The notes under the pieces are model-generated. The model searched no databases. It saw only the letters and a list, made by a program, of their open reading frames with translations, and had not been told where the DNA came from. 64,000 nucleotides of DNA, taken from positions 1,364,001 through 1,428,000 of the forward strand of contig JANJXV010000013.1 in the NCBI GenBank assembly GCA_024803745.1, given 5' to 3'. Positions 23,039 to 34,105 of this stretch are shown in pieces (positions within the stretch are counted from its first letter, which is position 1; the number at the start of each line of letters is the position of its first letter). The stretch comes from Megascapheus bottae (lineage: Eukaryota; Chordata; Mammalia; Rodentia; Geomyidae). A program made the position numbers and the translations under genes.

Positions 23039-23939
23039 ACAAGTCATATCAAAACATCAGAACAACTTCCTGGTCTCTAAAGGTTTAAATTTCCCAAAGA
23101 GATGATTCAGTGTTAGAGAATTGGGGACCCATTCTTCACACTTTATGGTCTTCACAGTATAGGGAAAGTATTTCAATTCTTTGGGTACATTTTTCCTATA
23201 TAGGAAATGAGAAAATGATTTCTCATCTCAAAGGATTTTTCAGAATATTCACAAACAGAGGGAAACATATATTGATATAAATTATTCTAGTTGACATTTT
23301 CATTGACAGATATTATATTTGGGATCCTACCCTAGGTGCTAGAGACAGACAATTAAGCTGAACATGCCTCCTGCATTCAAATAGTTTACTATCTCGGGAA
23401 GAAAACCACTGAAAACATTCAAAAACAATATGGACTTGTACAAAGTATTAGATAACCTTAATCAAGATGAAATATTCAGTCTCCTTTTATATCTGGTGAC
23501 TATTGGGTCATCTCTATGTTAACATGGCATAATCAATAAACTGTGCTATAAGACAGTTACTAAGGAAAGTCAGAAAATAGAAAATGCACTGAAATAATTA
23601 CAGCCTTGAATAGAACCACTGACAAGAAACAGTTCAGAGATCTTGTCTCTTTCTCTACCATGCTGAGTTCTCTTTACATTGAAACTTTGGTATCAGGCAT
23701 CTTTTAAAAACAGAAGCCTGGTCTTCTATAGCATAATGCATTTATTTTACCAAGCTATAATGATGATGGAAGAAAGATAACACTGACAATGTATTCAAAA
23801 GCCAGCACTATGTATAGTTACTTATGGACATTTAGTGTCAGTTATTTCCCCAGTGATACTATTGAGATCACATTTTAGTTTTCAGATATTTCAGATTTTT
23901 TATATTTTACATTTTGTATGTTACATTGGTAAAATCTAT
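23039..23939. other. mostly unique; old interspersed-repeat trace
   Basis: At about 23310-23400 the words 'ccctaggtgctagagacaga' and 'tcaaatagtttactatctc' resemble an ancient mammalian repeat ('gtgctggggatacag...'), too degraded to name. Confidence 0.3.
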
Positions 23940-24145
23940 AAATAATGCTAAACCGGCTGGGAGTTTGGCCTAGTAGTAGAGTGCTTGCCTAGCATGCACG
24001 AAGACGTGGGTTCGATTCCTCGCGGTGCTGAGGCTCAAGTGGTAGAGCTCTAACCTTGAGAAAGTCCAAGGACAGTACTCAGGCTCTGACCTTAAGCGCA
24101 CGACTGGCAAAAAAATAAATAAATAAAATAAAATAATGCTAAACC
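23940..24145 (+). mobile_element. IDL-Geo SINE, internally deleted, with TSD
   Basis: A clean copy flanked by a perfect 15-bp repeat 'aaataatgctaaacc' (23940-23954 and 24131-24145). The inter-arm linker is missing: 'gattcctcg' is fused to 'cggtgctgagg', a loss of about 30 nt. The tail is A-rich with AAAT units. Confidence 0.93.
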
Positions 24146-24208
24146 CTTATTTATTCCTATTGTATACAGGTTTGTTGGTTTATTCATGATTTGAAAACAA
24201 TCATTAAT

Positions 24209-24300
24209 TAAGCCGAGCACTGATGACTCACACCTGTGATCCTAGCTACTTAGGAGTCTAAGATCTGTGGACTGCAGTTCAAAGCTAGCCTAGAAAGCAA
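24209..24300 (+). mobile_element. 7SL-like SINE head fragment
   Basis: 'agccgagcactgatgactca' and 'cctgtgatcctagctactta' represent the head only. The Geo arm is missing. Confidence 0.65.
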
Positions 24301-24715
24301 AGTTTTTGTGTTAAAAGCTGGATGCTTAGATGTTCATCTTAGGATAAGTGTAAAAAACAAATGAGCTCCATTCATACAATAGACTGTTTCTCAGGGATAA
24401 AATGAAATGAACCACCAAGCCTCAAAATATGGAGGGACTGTGAATGCAGAGTGCTGAGATATTACAGCCAATTTCAAAGAAGGCTACATACCGTGTGTTT
24501 CCAACTATATGATATGGTGAAAAAGGCAATCCTAGAGAAACATTAAAAATGTTATCATTGTCAAGAGTTTCAAAAAGGAGAGAGACAGAGAATGATAGGA
24601 TAGAGCTCAAGAATATTTAGATGTTGCTGTGCCAGTGGATACCTGACAGCAGGCATTCGTTAAAAGGTTCAATCCAAAGACTACTTACAATACTAATGTA
24701 ATGTATGGATGATAG
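24301..24715. other. unique non-coding stretch
   Basis: Words at 24340-24560 such as 'agggataaaatgaaatgaac' suggest an ancient relic, but no family could be named. Confidence 0.3.
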
Positions 24716-25976
24716 TCAGCAATTCTTTTTTTTATTAAAAGGTTTATTAACACTGATTTTACATCATATTTCAAATGTCAAGTTTAACAAACAAGTGTTC
24801 AAGAATGGAATCACTATATGTAATCACTGGCACATAAATTTAAGAACAAAAATTAAGCTAAGAGTTTGTATGTCATAGATACATATCAATCTATATATCC
24901 ATATGTCTATAGAATACATATCCCATCATAGATTTCTATATATATAGTTATATTTATATCTCCAAGTTCATGTCAATTACCTTGAGTACCTGAGTATTGA
25001 GTCATCGTTCTTGTACTGTTTGGATCTAATATCCACGTATCAAAGAGACCACGTGCCTTATGTTCCTTTGGTCTTGACTTACCTCACTCAGCATGATTTG
25101 CTCTACTTTCATCCTCTTCCCAGCAAATGCCATTATTTTATCTTGTTTAGTGGCTATGTAGAATTCTGTTGTATATATGTACCACAGTTTTTGTATCCAT
25201 TCATCTGTGGTGGGGCATCTGGGTTGTTTCCATCTCTTGGCTATTGTGAATAATGCAAAGATGAACATGGCTGAGCAGGTGTCCTTATCATATCCTGGCT
25301 TATGATGCTCAGTGTAGATGCCCAGGAGTGGTATGGCTGGGTGGTAGGGAAGATCTATTTTTAGTTTTTTCAGGTACAGTGGTTGTACTAGTTTACATTC
25401 CCACCAGCAGTGCAGTATGGTTTCCTCTTTCTCCACATCCCCGCCAGCATTTGTTGTCTGAGTTCAGAATATTGGCCATTCTGACTAGGGTAAGGTGAAA
25501 TCTTAGGTTTGTTTTTATTTCCATCTCAATTATGGCCATGGATGATGAGCATTTTCTCATGTTTCTTTGCCATTTTAACCTCCTCTTTGGATAAGTCTCT
25601 CTTTAGTTCCCTTGCCCATTTAATGATTGGTTTGTTGGGTCTGGGGGGATTAGTTTCTTGAGTTCCCTGTAGATATTGGATATTAAGCAATTGTCTGATA
25701 TATTATTGGTAAATATCTTTACCCAGTTGGTTGGCTGTCTTTCTACTTTGATAGCTGTCTTTGTGTAGAAAGGTTTTATTTTTAGGTAGTCCCATTTGTC
25801 AAATCTCTCTCCAATCTGTTGTGTCTCTCCTACTCTGTCATGCAGCAGTTTCAGAATTTCAGACCAGAATTTCAGACCAGATATTGACGTCTTTGATCCA
25901 TTTTGAGTTAATGTTCATGCATGATGACAGGCTGGGATCAATTTTTAGTTTTCTTCATGGACAATCAGCAATTCTT
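24716..25976 (-). mobile_element. L1, second lineage, 1.24 kb with TSD
   Basis: The body at 24728-25964 is flanked by 'tcagcaattctt' (24716-24727 and 25965-25976). The 3'UTR differs from the common L1 in this window: it starts 'tttattaaaaggtttattaa' and lacks the C-rich tract. The minus-strand frame 25026-25436 matches the ORF2 C-terminus ('[13 protein letters not shown]', 'YHPAIPLLGIYTEHHK', 'QPRCPTTDEWIQKLWYI'). Sequence upstream of that continues ORF2-like but with stops. Confidence 0.92.
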
Positions 25977-27404
25977 AATCAATTGTAACTAATGCCAAGA
26001 AGTACTACTAGCGGAAACTGAGGGTAGAGTTTGCGTGCCATGTGAAATACTACCTCAGATTGTTTCCATGCACTAAGTTGTACTCCAGAAAAAGAGTCTA
26101 ATCTATGAAACAACTAAGTCATAACCCAGCCATGAATTTCTAGAAAACACAATCCAAACGATGATTTTGTTGTAAACAATATCAGGCTTTTTGTCCATGG
26201 AACTCCCCTTTTCTTTAGACAGGGAGATTTATTGTGTTCATACTTCCAGGAACAATCCCAAAGATTTCCTAGCTGTATGCATCTACACTGAGAACCCCAC
26301 ACATTATAGAGTCTGCAAACTACCAAAGCCACCATGAAATAATTCCTTTCTGCATTGCCCTGGGTTTCACTGACAGCCAGGACCCTGGAGATGGGTAAGT
26401 ATCAAAATGTCCATGAGATTCATCCATCTGCCACATATGTTGGAAGGCAGCTGTCACAGCAACAAAGCATCTTTACAGTGACACAACTCAGATTGCCACA
26501 ATATTACAGAAGCCATTGTTTAGTATCGCTCTGCTGTGACATACACCTCCCCTACTCTCCCCAAAGACCCAAGCCAGAAATAAGGTAGAAACATAATGCC
26601 AAATATGGTCACAGGCTACCTGTGCAGTGACTAATTGTTTGTGCTTCTTGGCCAGGTAATATGATCCTGACTAAATATGGACCAAGAGGATCTCAGCCAT
26701 TACATATTTCATTCTCACCACTTTGCTAATTAATTTAGAAATCTGAATTGACCAAATACCCACTTACTGGCTATGTGTTCAATTTGTGCTAATTAGATTC
26801 CACTAGTCATCCAGTAGCACCTTTCATCCCCACTCTGTTCTTCCGGCAAGAAATTAAGAAGTAACTGACTGTATCTTCATAAAAATGAAGATTTGCTTTC
26901 AAATGTGCTTTCAGGATTATGGAGCAAGCAAAAGCTATCTCTTCCTTTCCCAACTTCTTTTTACATAATTTATGATCATGATACAATAGGTCACCCTGGT
27001 CTTTATTAACATTGGGAGGGTGAAACCTTCACTGTGAAAAGATGGTTCACTGATAGAATGCTTCTCAATCATTTCCAACAAGCTGCTGCTGACTTGATGT
27101 TGATCTACTGGGTCATAGATGGCTAGGATCCAATACTGATGTGCATTTGTGACAGGTTAACTCTGAGAAGTTTATTCTTTTTAGTAATAAATCCTTTATG
27201 AATAGTATAAAAATCATAATTTAAAATACAATGAAACACCATTCTTGTGATGCAAGGTCACATGTTTTAGATTATATTTTTCAGTTGCTAAGTATGTATT
27301 AGTCATTTTTGTCTGAGGTAGAGAGAGGGATCTATTTTAAAACAAGCTCATTGTCTGTATTCTTCAGGTAATAAATTCAGATGAAATCTCTTTTTCCTTT
27401 TGTT
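25977..27404. other. unique non-coding stretch
   Basis: About 1.4 kb without a recognised repeat. Two short open frames (26114-26335 minus, 26355-26588 plus) show no domain. No splice-flanked exon can be argued. Confidence 0.4.
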
Positions 27405-27485
27405 TTATTTTGGTGTGGAGTTTGAACTCAGAATATCGCACTTATAAGCATGGGGCTCTACCATCTGAGCCATGCTTCAGATCTT
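27405..27485 (-). mobile_element. Geo/ID-arm fragment
   Basis: 'gtggagtttgaactcagaat' and 'tctaccatctgagccatgct' match the reversed tRNA-like arm of the local SINEs. It is truncated and old. Confidence 0.5.
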
Positions 27486-27768
27486 GCAGTGTTTTCTCTC
27501 TGTTTCTTTCTCTGGTTCCTAAATTTCAGGTCAAAACAAAAATAGTACTAAAGTCCATTTAAGAACATATGACGAAGATCATTCACCTCAATCACGTAGG
27601 ATTTATTTTAGCATGCAAAAATGGTTCAGCATTTACAAAATAATCAATCTGCTTTATTATTAACAGGATGAAGAATAAAAAATCACATGAATATCATGTT
27701 AATTGCAGAGAAATATTTTTAATTCAGTGGTCTTTCATGACAAAGTGTCACAATAATTTAAATATACA

Positions 27769-28018
27769 AAAAATACTGTTACAGTATTTTACCTTGTTAT
27801 CTGATATATTGTATATATCTGATATATTGAATATGTGTTTATTTGATTATTTGAAATAGGGATAGGGAAGAGGGGAAAACAAGATGAGGGATGGGGGTTG
27901 GGGGAGGGAAATGCGGACCAAAACATGAGAAAAAGTATTAATGTTAATGAAGTAATGCACTTTCTATCTGGTGAATATAATGTAACCCTTCTATTAATTA
28001 CAATAAAAATATGAAAAA
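27769..28018 (+). mobile_element. L1 3'UTR fragment nested in ancient L1
   Basis: Plus-oriented L1 3' end: 'accttgttatctgatatatt', the G-rich tract, 'actttctatctggtgaatat' and 'taattacaataaaaatatg'. It is much better conserved than the L1 around it. TSD not resolved because the flanks are A-rich. Confidence 0.85.
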
Positions 28019-28345
28019 ACAAAGTATATATAAACCCATGGCTAACATAATAGTCATAAGAAAAAAAATCAGAATTCTTTCTTCCAAGATCAAGGACAAT
28101 AAAAAGACATCCACTCAAGCAATATCTATTTAGCATATTAATGGAAAATTCAAAAGAAAGAACAAATCTATTCAAATAAAGTGGAGGAAGGGAAACTATC
28201 ACTATTTGCTGACATGGTCTTTTTATAATAATCTATAAATATGCCACTGAAAAACTTAACTGATAAAAACATAGCTTTAGTTGCAAGGTACCACACATGC
28301 AGAATTCAGCAGTGTTTCTCTATATCAACAAAGAACATTCTGAAT

Positions 28346-28567
28346 AAGAAATCAAGCAGATGGGCTGGGAATGTGACTTAGTAGTAGAGTGCTTGCCTAG
28401 CATGTGTGAAGCCCTGGGTTCAATTCCTCAGTGCCACATAAACAGTAAAAGCTGGATGTGGTGCTAAGGCTCAAGTGGTATAGCACTAGCCCTGAGCAAA
28501 AGAAGCTCAGGGACAGTGTGTGGGCCCTGAGTTCAGGCCCCAGGACTGGCAAAAGAAAGAAAGGAAA

Positions 28568-28642
<75 letters not shown>

Positions 28643-28655
28643 GAAAGAAATCAAG
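28346..28655 (+). mobile_element. IDL-Geo SINE with expanded tail and TSD
   Basis: A near-complete dimer (28362-28550) whose tail has become (GAAA)n(GA)n (28551-28644). The target duplication 'aagaaatcaag' (28346-28356 and 28645-28655) lies outside the microsatellite, so the array grew from within the SINE tail. Confidence 0.88.
28551..28644. repeat. (GAAA)n(GA)n microsatellite
   Basis: GAAA units pass into about 32 GA units. It is inside the SINE's target-site duplications. Confidence 0.95.
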
Positions 28656-28763
28656 AGGACAAATCCATTCAAAATACCAACTGAAATTTAATCAATAAAA
28701 TCAACATCACTAAAAGAAAAGTTTAATCACCACATTATCAAAAAATAAGCAAACAAAATCAAA

Positions 28764-28925
28764 TGTGAGGCTGAGATCAGAAATCAAAACAAGCCTAGTA
28801 AGAAAAGTCCCTCTAACTAAATGACCAAAAGCCAGGCTGGAGGCATGATTAAGGTAGAAAAAGGCCAGCCATGATCCAGAAAGATAAGTGTAAATGAAAT
28901 AATGAGTTCAAACTATGGTGCCAAA
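28764..28925 (+). mobile_element. old B1-dID-like SINE
   Basis: The head fragment reads 'gtgaggctgagatcagaaat'. A degenerate short ID-like arm ends 'aatgagttcaaactatggtg'. A GAGACA-type repeat follows. Confidence 0.45.
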
Positions 28926-28930
28926 AACAA

Positions 28931-28986
28931 ATAGAGAGAGACAGAGTCAGAGTCAGAGTCAGAGACAGAGACAGAGACAGAGACAA
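28931..28986. repeat. (GAGACA/CAGAGT)n short tandem repeat
   Basis: About nine hexamer units follow the tail of the preceding SINE. Confidence 0.85.
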
Positions 28987-29009
28987 AAATAGAAAGACAG
29001 GAAACAAAT

Positions 29010-29062
29010 GTTTAGTATTTGTGATCATGAGTATGTTAATTTGCTTGAAAAAATTGCAATTT
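29010..29062 (+). mobile_element. possible ancient L1 3'UTR scrap
   Basis: 'tttgtgatcatgagtatgtt' followed by 'aatttgcttg' resembles the 3'UTR of old mammalian L1 elements. It could be the end of the relic at 27573-28740. Confidence 0.35.
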
Positions 29063-29063
29063 C

Positions 29064-29260
29064 AAGCTAAGAATGGCACCTCAAGCCAATAATCCTGACT
29101 CTTGGAGTCACAGAAAGTATGGGATCATGGTTCAAGTTCAAATTAGGCATAAAAATGTACAATCTCAATCAAAGGCTGGTTGAAGTAGTACACATCTGTT
29201 ATCTTGCTATAGTTGGTAATAGTGACTTCTATCCTGTGTGTGGCAAAAAATAAATAAAAT
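29064..29260 (+). mobile_element. old 7SL-headed SINE, highly diverged
   Basis: 'caagccaataatcctgactc' and 'gggatcatggttcaagttca' fit the head. The right arm is too degraded to class. Confidence 0.4.
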
Positions 29261-29635
29261 TTCAATTTGTATCTAATAGCATATACAACTACGATCTGCT
29301 AAAATATTGTATAAAAACCACTCAAAGGTGTTTTAGAGTATAAATTTTAGTTCAGTGTTGTTCATTATTGTCAGAGATTCCCAAGAAAAGATTCCAAATG
29401 GTAACTAGCAAAGCCATGTAACTATTTGAGCTTTCATGCACATCTATGCAAGTCTGTATGTAGCGCTCAGCGTTCAGCCCATGTCAGTTGTACATTGCCT
29501 TTATGCTGAAACCTATATTAGTCCCTGGGCTTATAAACACTCATCTCCATCTTCATAGAACTTTACATAAAAGTCACTCAATGACAGGTGATACTGACAT
29601 ATACTATAATAAGAACATAAGAAGGAAGACAATGT
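29261..29635. other. unique non-coding stretch
   Basis: Nothing recognised. Confidence 0.4.
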
Positions 29636-29805
29636 TGTTGGGCAAACAATGGAATAGGATGAGACTAAATGAAAGGATCTCCAGGATATAGAGACAAGAG
29701 CTTTATTTTGTGTGGTTATTGTTCTTAATGTTATTTCTCTTCTCTTTTGTTACCCTTTGGTTAATCTCATATTGTTATTGTATCTAACTTTGTTACCTGG
29801 CATAC

Positions 29806-29838
<33 letters not shown>

Positions 29839-30008
29839 GTTTATTTGAAATAGGAAAGGGAAAGGGGGAAACAAGATGATTGGGAGTGGGTGGGGGAGGG
29901 AAATGGAGACAAAAACATGAGAAGAGGTATCATTGTGTGAGAAGTTATGCACCTACTATCTGGCGAATATAACTGTAACCCCTCTATATATTACAATTAA
30001 AAAAAAGC
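29636..30008 (+). mobile_element. L1 3'UTR fragment
   Basis: Plus-oriented L1 3' end from about 'ggatctccaggatatagaga' through 'tgttacctggcatac', an (AT)n insert (29808-29842), the G-rich tract and 'ctatatattacaattaaaaa'. It resembles the 11.3-kb variant rather than the 12.9-kb one. Confidence 0.85.
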
Positions 30009-30598
30009 TCAGGGATATCAACCAGGTGGTGAGTGTAAACACTCCAAGGAGGAGTACAATACAAACAAAAAGATGAGTCAAGTATGCTTCACTAAAGAGA
30101 GCTATCAGAGTAACAACCAGAAGAGGATGAGACACTTCAACAATGTTTCTTCTTTTACCAGTCGTTGAATGATTTCAGAAAGCAATCAATGTGTGTTCAG
30201 TCATTAACCACCTTGCATTGTGAGCTGTGCCTTTGAACTGTCAAGTCTTGCTCACACCGCTATAGGGAAAGTATTAGTAGATAAACAATTGCAATGTGGT
30301 TAAAGTGTATATAAAATCCTACATGGACATTAGAAAAAGAGTGAACTAAACAGGAAGAATGCAAGAAGGCTTTGGAAAAGAGATATTTGGACATTGATCT
30401 TTTTCTTTAATGCGGCATCAGAATGATCTGAGGCTTCTGATAAAATGAATTCTCAGATATCATCAGATGCTCCCATTTAAAAAAATTAGCAACCCACCTT
30501 GTGTTATTCTTGTATACAACAAAGTTTTTAAGTCATAGATTTGATTTGACTCTTCTTTGCATCTAAAATATGATTTGAGTTAGTAATCTTTATTCCAC
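30009..30598. other. unique non-coding stretch
   Basis: Nothing recognised. Confidence 0.4.
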
Positions 30599-30672
30599 GT
30601 TTGGGGTTTGAACTTGTGTCCTCTGGTTTTTCTAGACAGCTCATTTACTTAAACCGTGCCATCACAACTGGA
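30599..30672 (-). mobile_element. old Geo/ID-arm fragment
   Basis: 'gtttggggtttgaacttgtg' and 'ttacttaaaccgtgccatca' are weakly like the reversed tRNA-like arm. Confidence 0.35.
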
Positions 30673-31654
30673 AGGGGAGTGTATTCGTGAGACAAGAGTT
30701 CACTTTTTCCTGGACTATACTGGACTATGATCTTTTCATTTATGTTTTCCACCCTAATACTTTATGTCTAAAACAGAAATATAGACCTGGTACTCTTAAA
30801 AAGTGCCTGTTGAAATGAGCTTAGAATCAGTGTATTCTCAGCATTACTTTAGTTGTGCTTTTATAGTTCCTTATCCTTGTTGTAAAAAAGGATTTAAAGT
30901 AGTTTCAAAGGTACATATGAAATCTCTCTTCTTCTTCCCACTAAGGAGAAGGTTCCATTATATAAAAATCCATGGACATCTGCAGCTAGTTCAATCACTA
31001 GATAAACTCATTCTAAATCAGCAACATTCATCTTAGAGAGAAGCATCCTACATTTATTCTTTCATAAAGATTACCATCCTGGAGAGGCAACATAATATAT
31101 TTGAAAAATCGTACACCATGCAGGGAGATAGACTTAAATCTTCTTGGAATATCTGAGTTTTGTCAGGCCCAGTGTGCACAAGGCCTAGCTCATAGTAAGT
31201 CTGCTGTCCCTGGAGAATACAATCAACCCCCCTTTACTATTGTTATTTCCACCAAAGATTCAACTCAATTGATTTGAAATTTTCACCGAGTTATTGAATA
31301 TTGAATATGTGACTGGTAACATTTAACCTCTTGGGGAGCAAAAGAGACAATAAATATTACCTCCTGACAATTTTTTTTGCAGGGTATAACTAGACTACAT
31401 TCCAGAGGATTCTATGAAGCTGAAACACTAAATAACTGTTAGTTCCAATACCTTTCTCAAAACTGCTAAGTCTGAATAAAACAAAGCAATCTCCTGGACT
31501 GTAGCTCCACCTTCTTCTTCCATGCAACTAGCAGTATTTAAAGTTTGGGGTGGGGTTTTTCCCTTGACCTGTCCTAGGGAGAAGCAATCTTTCAGGGCTC
31601 CAAGGTAGCTACATTATAGAGAAACATAAACAACATCATAAGAAGCAGGGCAAA
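30673..31654. other. unique non-coding stretch
   Basis: About 1 kb. No family or exon recognised. Confidence 0.4.
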
Positions 31655-31765
31655 TTGGAGGAGTGTCTCATAGAGCACTAGCCAATGAGCAAAAGTGTCA
31701 GATATTGAGATTGAGTCGCAGTCTCACATCAAGATAGAAAGAAAGAGAGAGAAAGGAAAGAAAGA
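31655..31765 (+). mobile_element. Geo-arm fragment with GAAA-rich tail
   Basis: 'gtctcatagagcactagcca' with 'atgagcaaaagtgtcag' is a Geo arm without its head. The tail is 'gaaagaaagagagagaaagg'. Confidence 0.5.
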
Positions 31766-31787
31766 ATTGTATTGTCCAGACATTCAG

Positions 31788-32012
31788 CCAGTGACTGGTC
31801 ATTGAAAGCTGTAATCTTAGCTACTTAGGAAGTGGAAAACTAAGGATCATGGTTCAAAGCCAGCCTTTGGCAAGAAATCTGTGAGACTCCTATCTCCAAC
31901 TAAAATATCAAAAAGTTAGAAGCAGAGCTATCATTCCAGTAGTGGAGTCCTAGCCTTGAGCACAAAAACTCAGGAATAGCCCTCAGATCAAGTCTCAGGG
32001 CTAGCACCATAA
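31788..32012 (+). mobile_element. 7SL-like head + Geo SINE
   Basis: Head 'gctgtaatcttagctactta', linker 'gagactcctatctccaacta', and Geo arm 'tagccttgagcacaaaaact' ending 'tcaagtctcagggctagcac'. Confidence 0.72.
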
Positions 32013-32175
32013 AAGTAAAAGAGAAGGGGGAGGGGGACAGGGAGAGAGACTAGAGAAACCCACGAGTCCACATTCATCCTTTCATCCAAATGATTGTGAA
32101 TCTCCATTGCACAGGTGTACGACAATGCAATTGTTCACAATACAGACAAGTTCAAACTGCAACCACATGTCAAGG

Positions 32176-32422
32176 AATGGAGCATACTGGCTGGGAATGC
32201 GGCTCAGTGGTAGAATGCTTGCCAACTATGAATGAAGCCCTGAGTTCGATTCTTCAGTACCACCTAAACAGAAAAAGCTAGAAGTGGTCCTGTGGTTCAA
32301 GTGGTAGGGGGGCTAGCCTTGAGTAAAAGAAGCTCAGGGACAATACCCAGGCTCTGAGTTCAAGCCCTAAGACTGGCAAAAAAAAATAAACAAACAAACA
32401 AATATGAAAAATGGAGTGTATT
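32176..32422 (+). mobile_element. IDL-Geo SINE with decayed TSD
   Basis: Body at 32189-32400. The left arm is 'gggaatgcggctcagtggta'. The right arm includes 'gtagggg' in place of 'gtagagc'. Flanks 'aatggagcatact' (32176-32188) and 'aatggagtgtatt' (32410-32422) match at 10 of 13 positions. Confidence 0.82.
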
Positions 32423-32682
32423 GATAGTAATTTATAAAACTGGCCATGAATTTAACACTATTTGGTTTAATCTATGGCCTATATGATAAGTCCTAAATAT
32501 CTACTAACATTTTACAGAATATATGCATCACAATATATTTTCCTTCGTTTTTACTCAGAATGATCATAGCATGTCTGAAGACAAGACAATTGATACAATA
32601 TTTGGTATTAGGCTTAATGTCTGGCCAAGCAGTAACCCACAACTCTCAACCATTCCACACCTCCACATACAGAAATGCTTTA

Positions 32683-32683
<1 letters not shown>

Positions 32684-32733
<50 letters not shown>

Positions 32734-32736
32734 GTG
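32684..32736. repeat. (GT)n microsatellite
   Basis: About 24 GT units at the tail position of the following minus-strand SINE. Cys/Val open frames here are artefacts. Confidence 0.95.
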
Positions 32737-32739
32737 TGC

Positions 32740-32942
32740 ATATTCAGTATTAGGGCTTGAATTCAGGATCTGAGTGCTGTCTCAGGTTTTCACTAATAGC
32801 TGATACTCTACCACTGGCACAATACTTCCACTTCTGACTTTTTGGTAGTTAATCAGATAAGACACTCACAGACTTTCCTGCCTGGGCTGTCTTCAAACTG
32901 TGATTCTCAGATGTTAGCCTCCTAAATAGCTAGATTACTGTG
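32740..32942 (-). mobile_element. 7SL-like head + Geo SINE
   Basis: Geo arm ('tagggcttgaattcaggatc', 'tgatactctaccactggcac'), linker ('gtagttaatcagataagaca') and head ('ttagcctcctaaatagctag'). Confidence 0.78.
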
Positions 32943-33780
32943 CTCTGCGATGCTTTCTACTTTCTCATCTCTTCTCCCCCAAATGCTAGATTCTACACAG
33001 TTCTTAAAACCCAGTTCCTACCCTGATTTCCACAGCCATCCATGGCTGCTATAGCTTTTCCACTTCTGAGTTCCTACACAACTTTATTCTCTATGCAATT
33101 CGGTTATCAGTTAACTTACTTTCAAAATGAAACCTTTTAGTATATTCTAAAATATGAAACATCTTTGAAAAGAGATAGGAATTCATATCCATATTCTTTG
33201 CACACCAAAAAGCAACCTTTTGAAATCTAAAAAAAAACCTTGATAAGTTAATTATAACCCATAGCATTCCTAAATCTTAAAATTTAAGTGTCAATCTTGT
33301 TCCTGAATTGTCTTTGAAAAACATTCTGCTTTCAACAGAAAAAAATGCACAATTTTCTTAAGTTTGAAGGAGAACTGTCAAAAACTGAGGGAATTCTAGA
33401 GATACTTGCAGTTCTTTTCAAAGTTTTCCTCATTGAGTCTTAAGAATGAAGCTAAGTCTTAAAATACTTCTTCATTAGAGGATGCCACAGACAAATCCAT
33501 GTTGCATCCAGGATGGGCAGAAACATACATATCTCCCCTTGCAAAGAAAGATTGCCTAGTCCCAAGAATGCCTTTGGCATCATGGTGAGGTATACCATTG
33601 TATTATTTCTGTGTGCAGTGACAGCATTTGTAGCCCAGGAAAGTAAAAGAATGTAATAAAAGAAGTTCGTAGAGATCCTCCAAATCTCCCAGCATCCCTT
33701 TCTCAGTATGCACCTTGTATGGAATTGAGATCTGCTTTCCCAAACAATAACAAAAATAGCCACCTTTTGTGAGTACTCCT
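32943..33780. other. unique non-coding stretch
   Basis: Contains most of the longest non-repeat open frame of the window (33452-33841 minus, 129 codons), which has no recognisable domain. Confidence 0.35.
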
Positions 33781-33789
33781 CTGATAGAC

Positions 33790-33885
33790 AGCATGTGCAA
33801 AGCTTTATAATTATCATCCTATCTTCAGCCTTAAGTAACAAAAAATTGTTATTTCTATTTTACAAGTAACAAAACAGAGAGTTGG
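33790..33885 (+). mobile_element. MIR-like relic
   Basis: 'gctttataattatcatccta' leading to 'tttctattttacaagtaaca' and 'aaacagagagttgg' follows the order of the MIR core and 3' part. Old and diverged. Confidence 0.45.
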
Positions 33886-33887
33886 AG

Positions 33888-34105
33888 TCTGGTACTATTG
33901 GCTTATGCCTATAATCCTAGCTATTAAGATGACTGCCATTTAGAGAATCATGGTTTGATGCTAACTTGGGCATGAACATTTGCTAGGATCTGCCTTTGAA
34001 ATAACTGGCAAAAAGCAAGCCTGGGGGTGTGATTCAAGTGGTAGAGTGCCAGTTGAGCAAGCACAAAGCCCTGAATTCAAAATCCTAATGTAAAAATAGG
34101 GAAAA
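33888..34105 (+). mobile_element. B1-dID-like SINE
   Basis: Head 'cttatgcctataatcctagc'. The short ID-like arm reads 'tgtgattcaagtggtagagt', then 'ccctgaattcaaaatcctaa'. The arm lacks the extra internal stretch found in Geo arms. Confidence 0.65.

Larger units (their letters stand above)
27573..28740 (+). mobile_element. ancient L1 ORF2 (RT) relic, split
   Basis: Degenerate L1 ORF2 occurs in three pieces on the plus strand. At 27580-27760 it reads 'aaaaatggttcagcatttac' then 'tgaagaataaaaaatcacatg'. At 28020-28350 it reads 'acccatggctaacataatag', 'aagggaaactatcactattt' and 'gctgacatgg', the last two covering the degraded FADD region. At 28640-28740 it reads 'tccattcaaaataccaact'. A younger L1 tail and an IDL-Geo SINE interrupt it. 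No frame survives. Confidence 0.7.

Noticed and set aside
25011..25253. Plus-strand frame of 80 codons
   Set aside because: It is the antisense shadow of L1 ORF2 (minus strand 25026-25436).
26355..26588. Possible coding exon (77-codon plus frame)
   Set aside because: No homology recognised. The frame begins in sequence that also has a minus frame next to it, and no intron pattern is evident.
33452..33841. 129-codon minus-strand frame, longest outside repeats
   Set aside because: No recognisable domain and no splice or promoter context. A second minus frame overlaps it, and its start lies in a MIR-like relic. Chance length in 64 kb is plausible.
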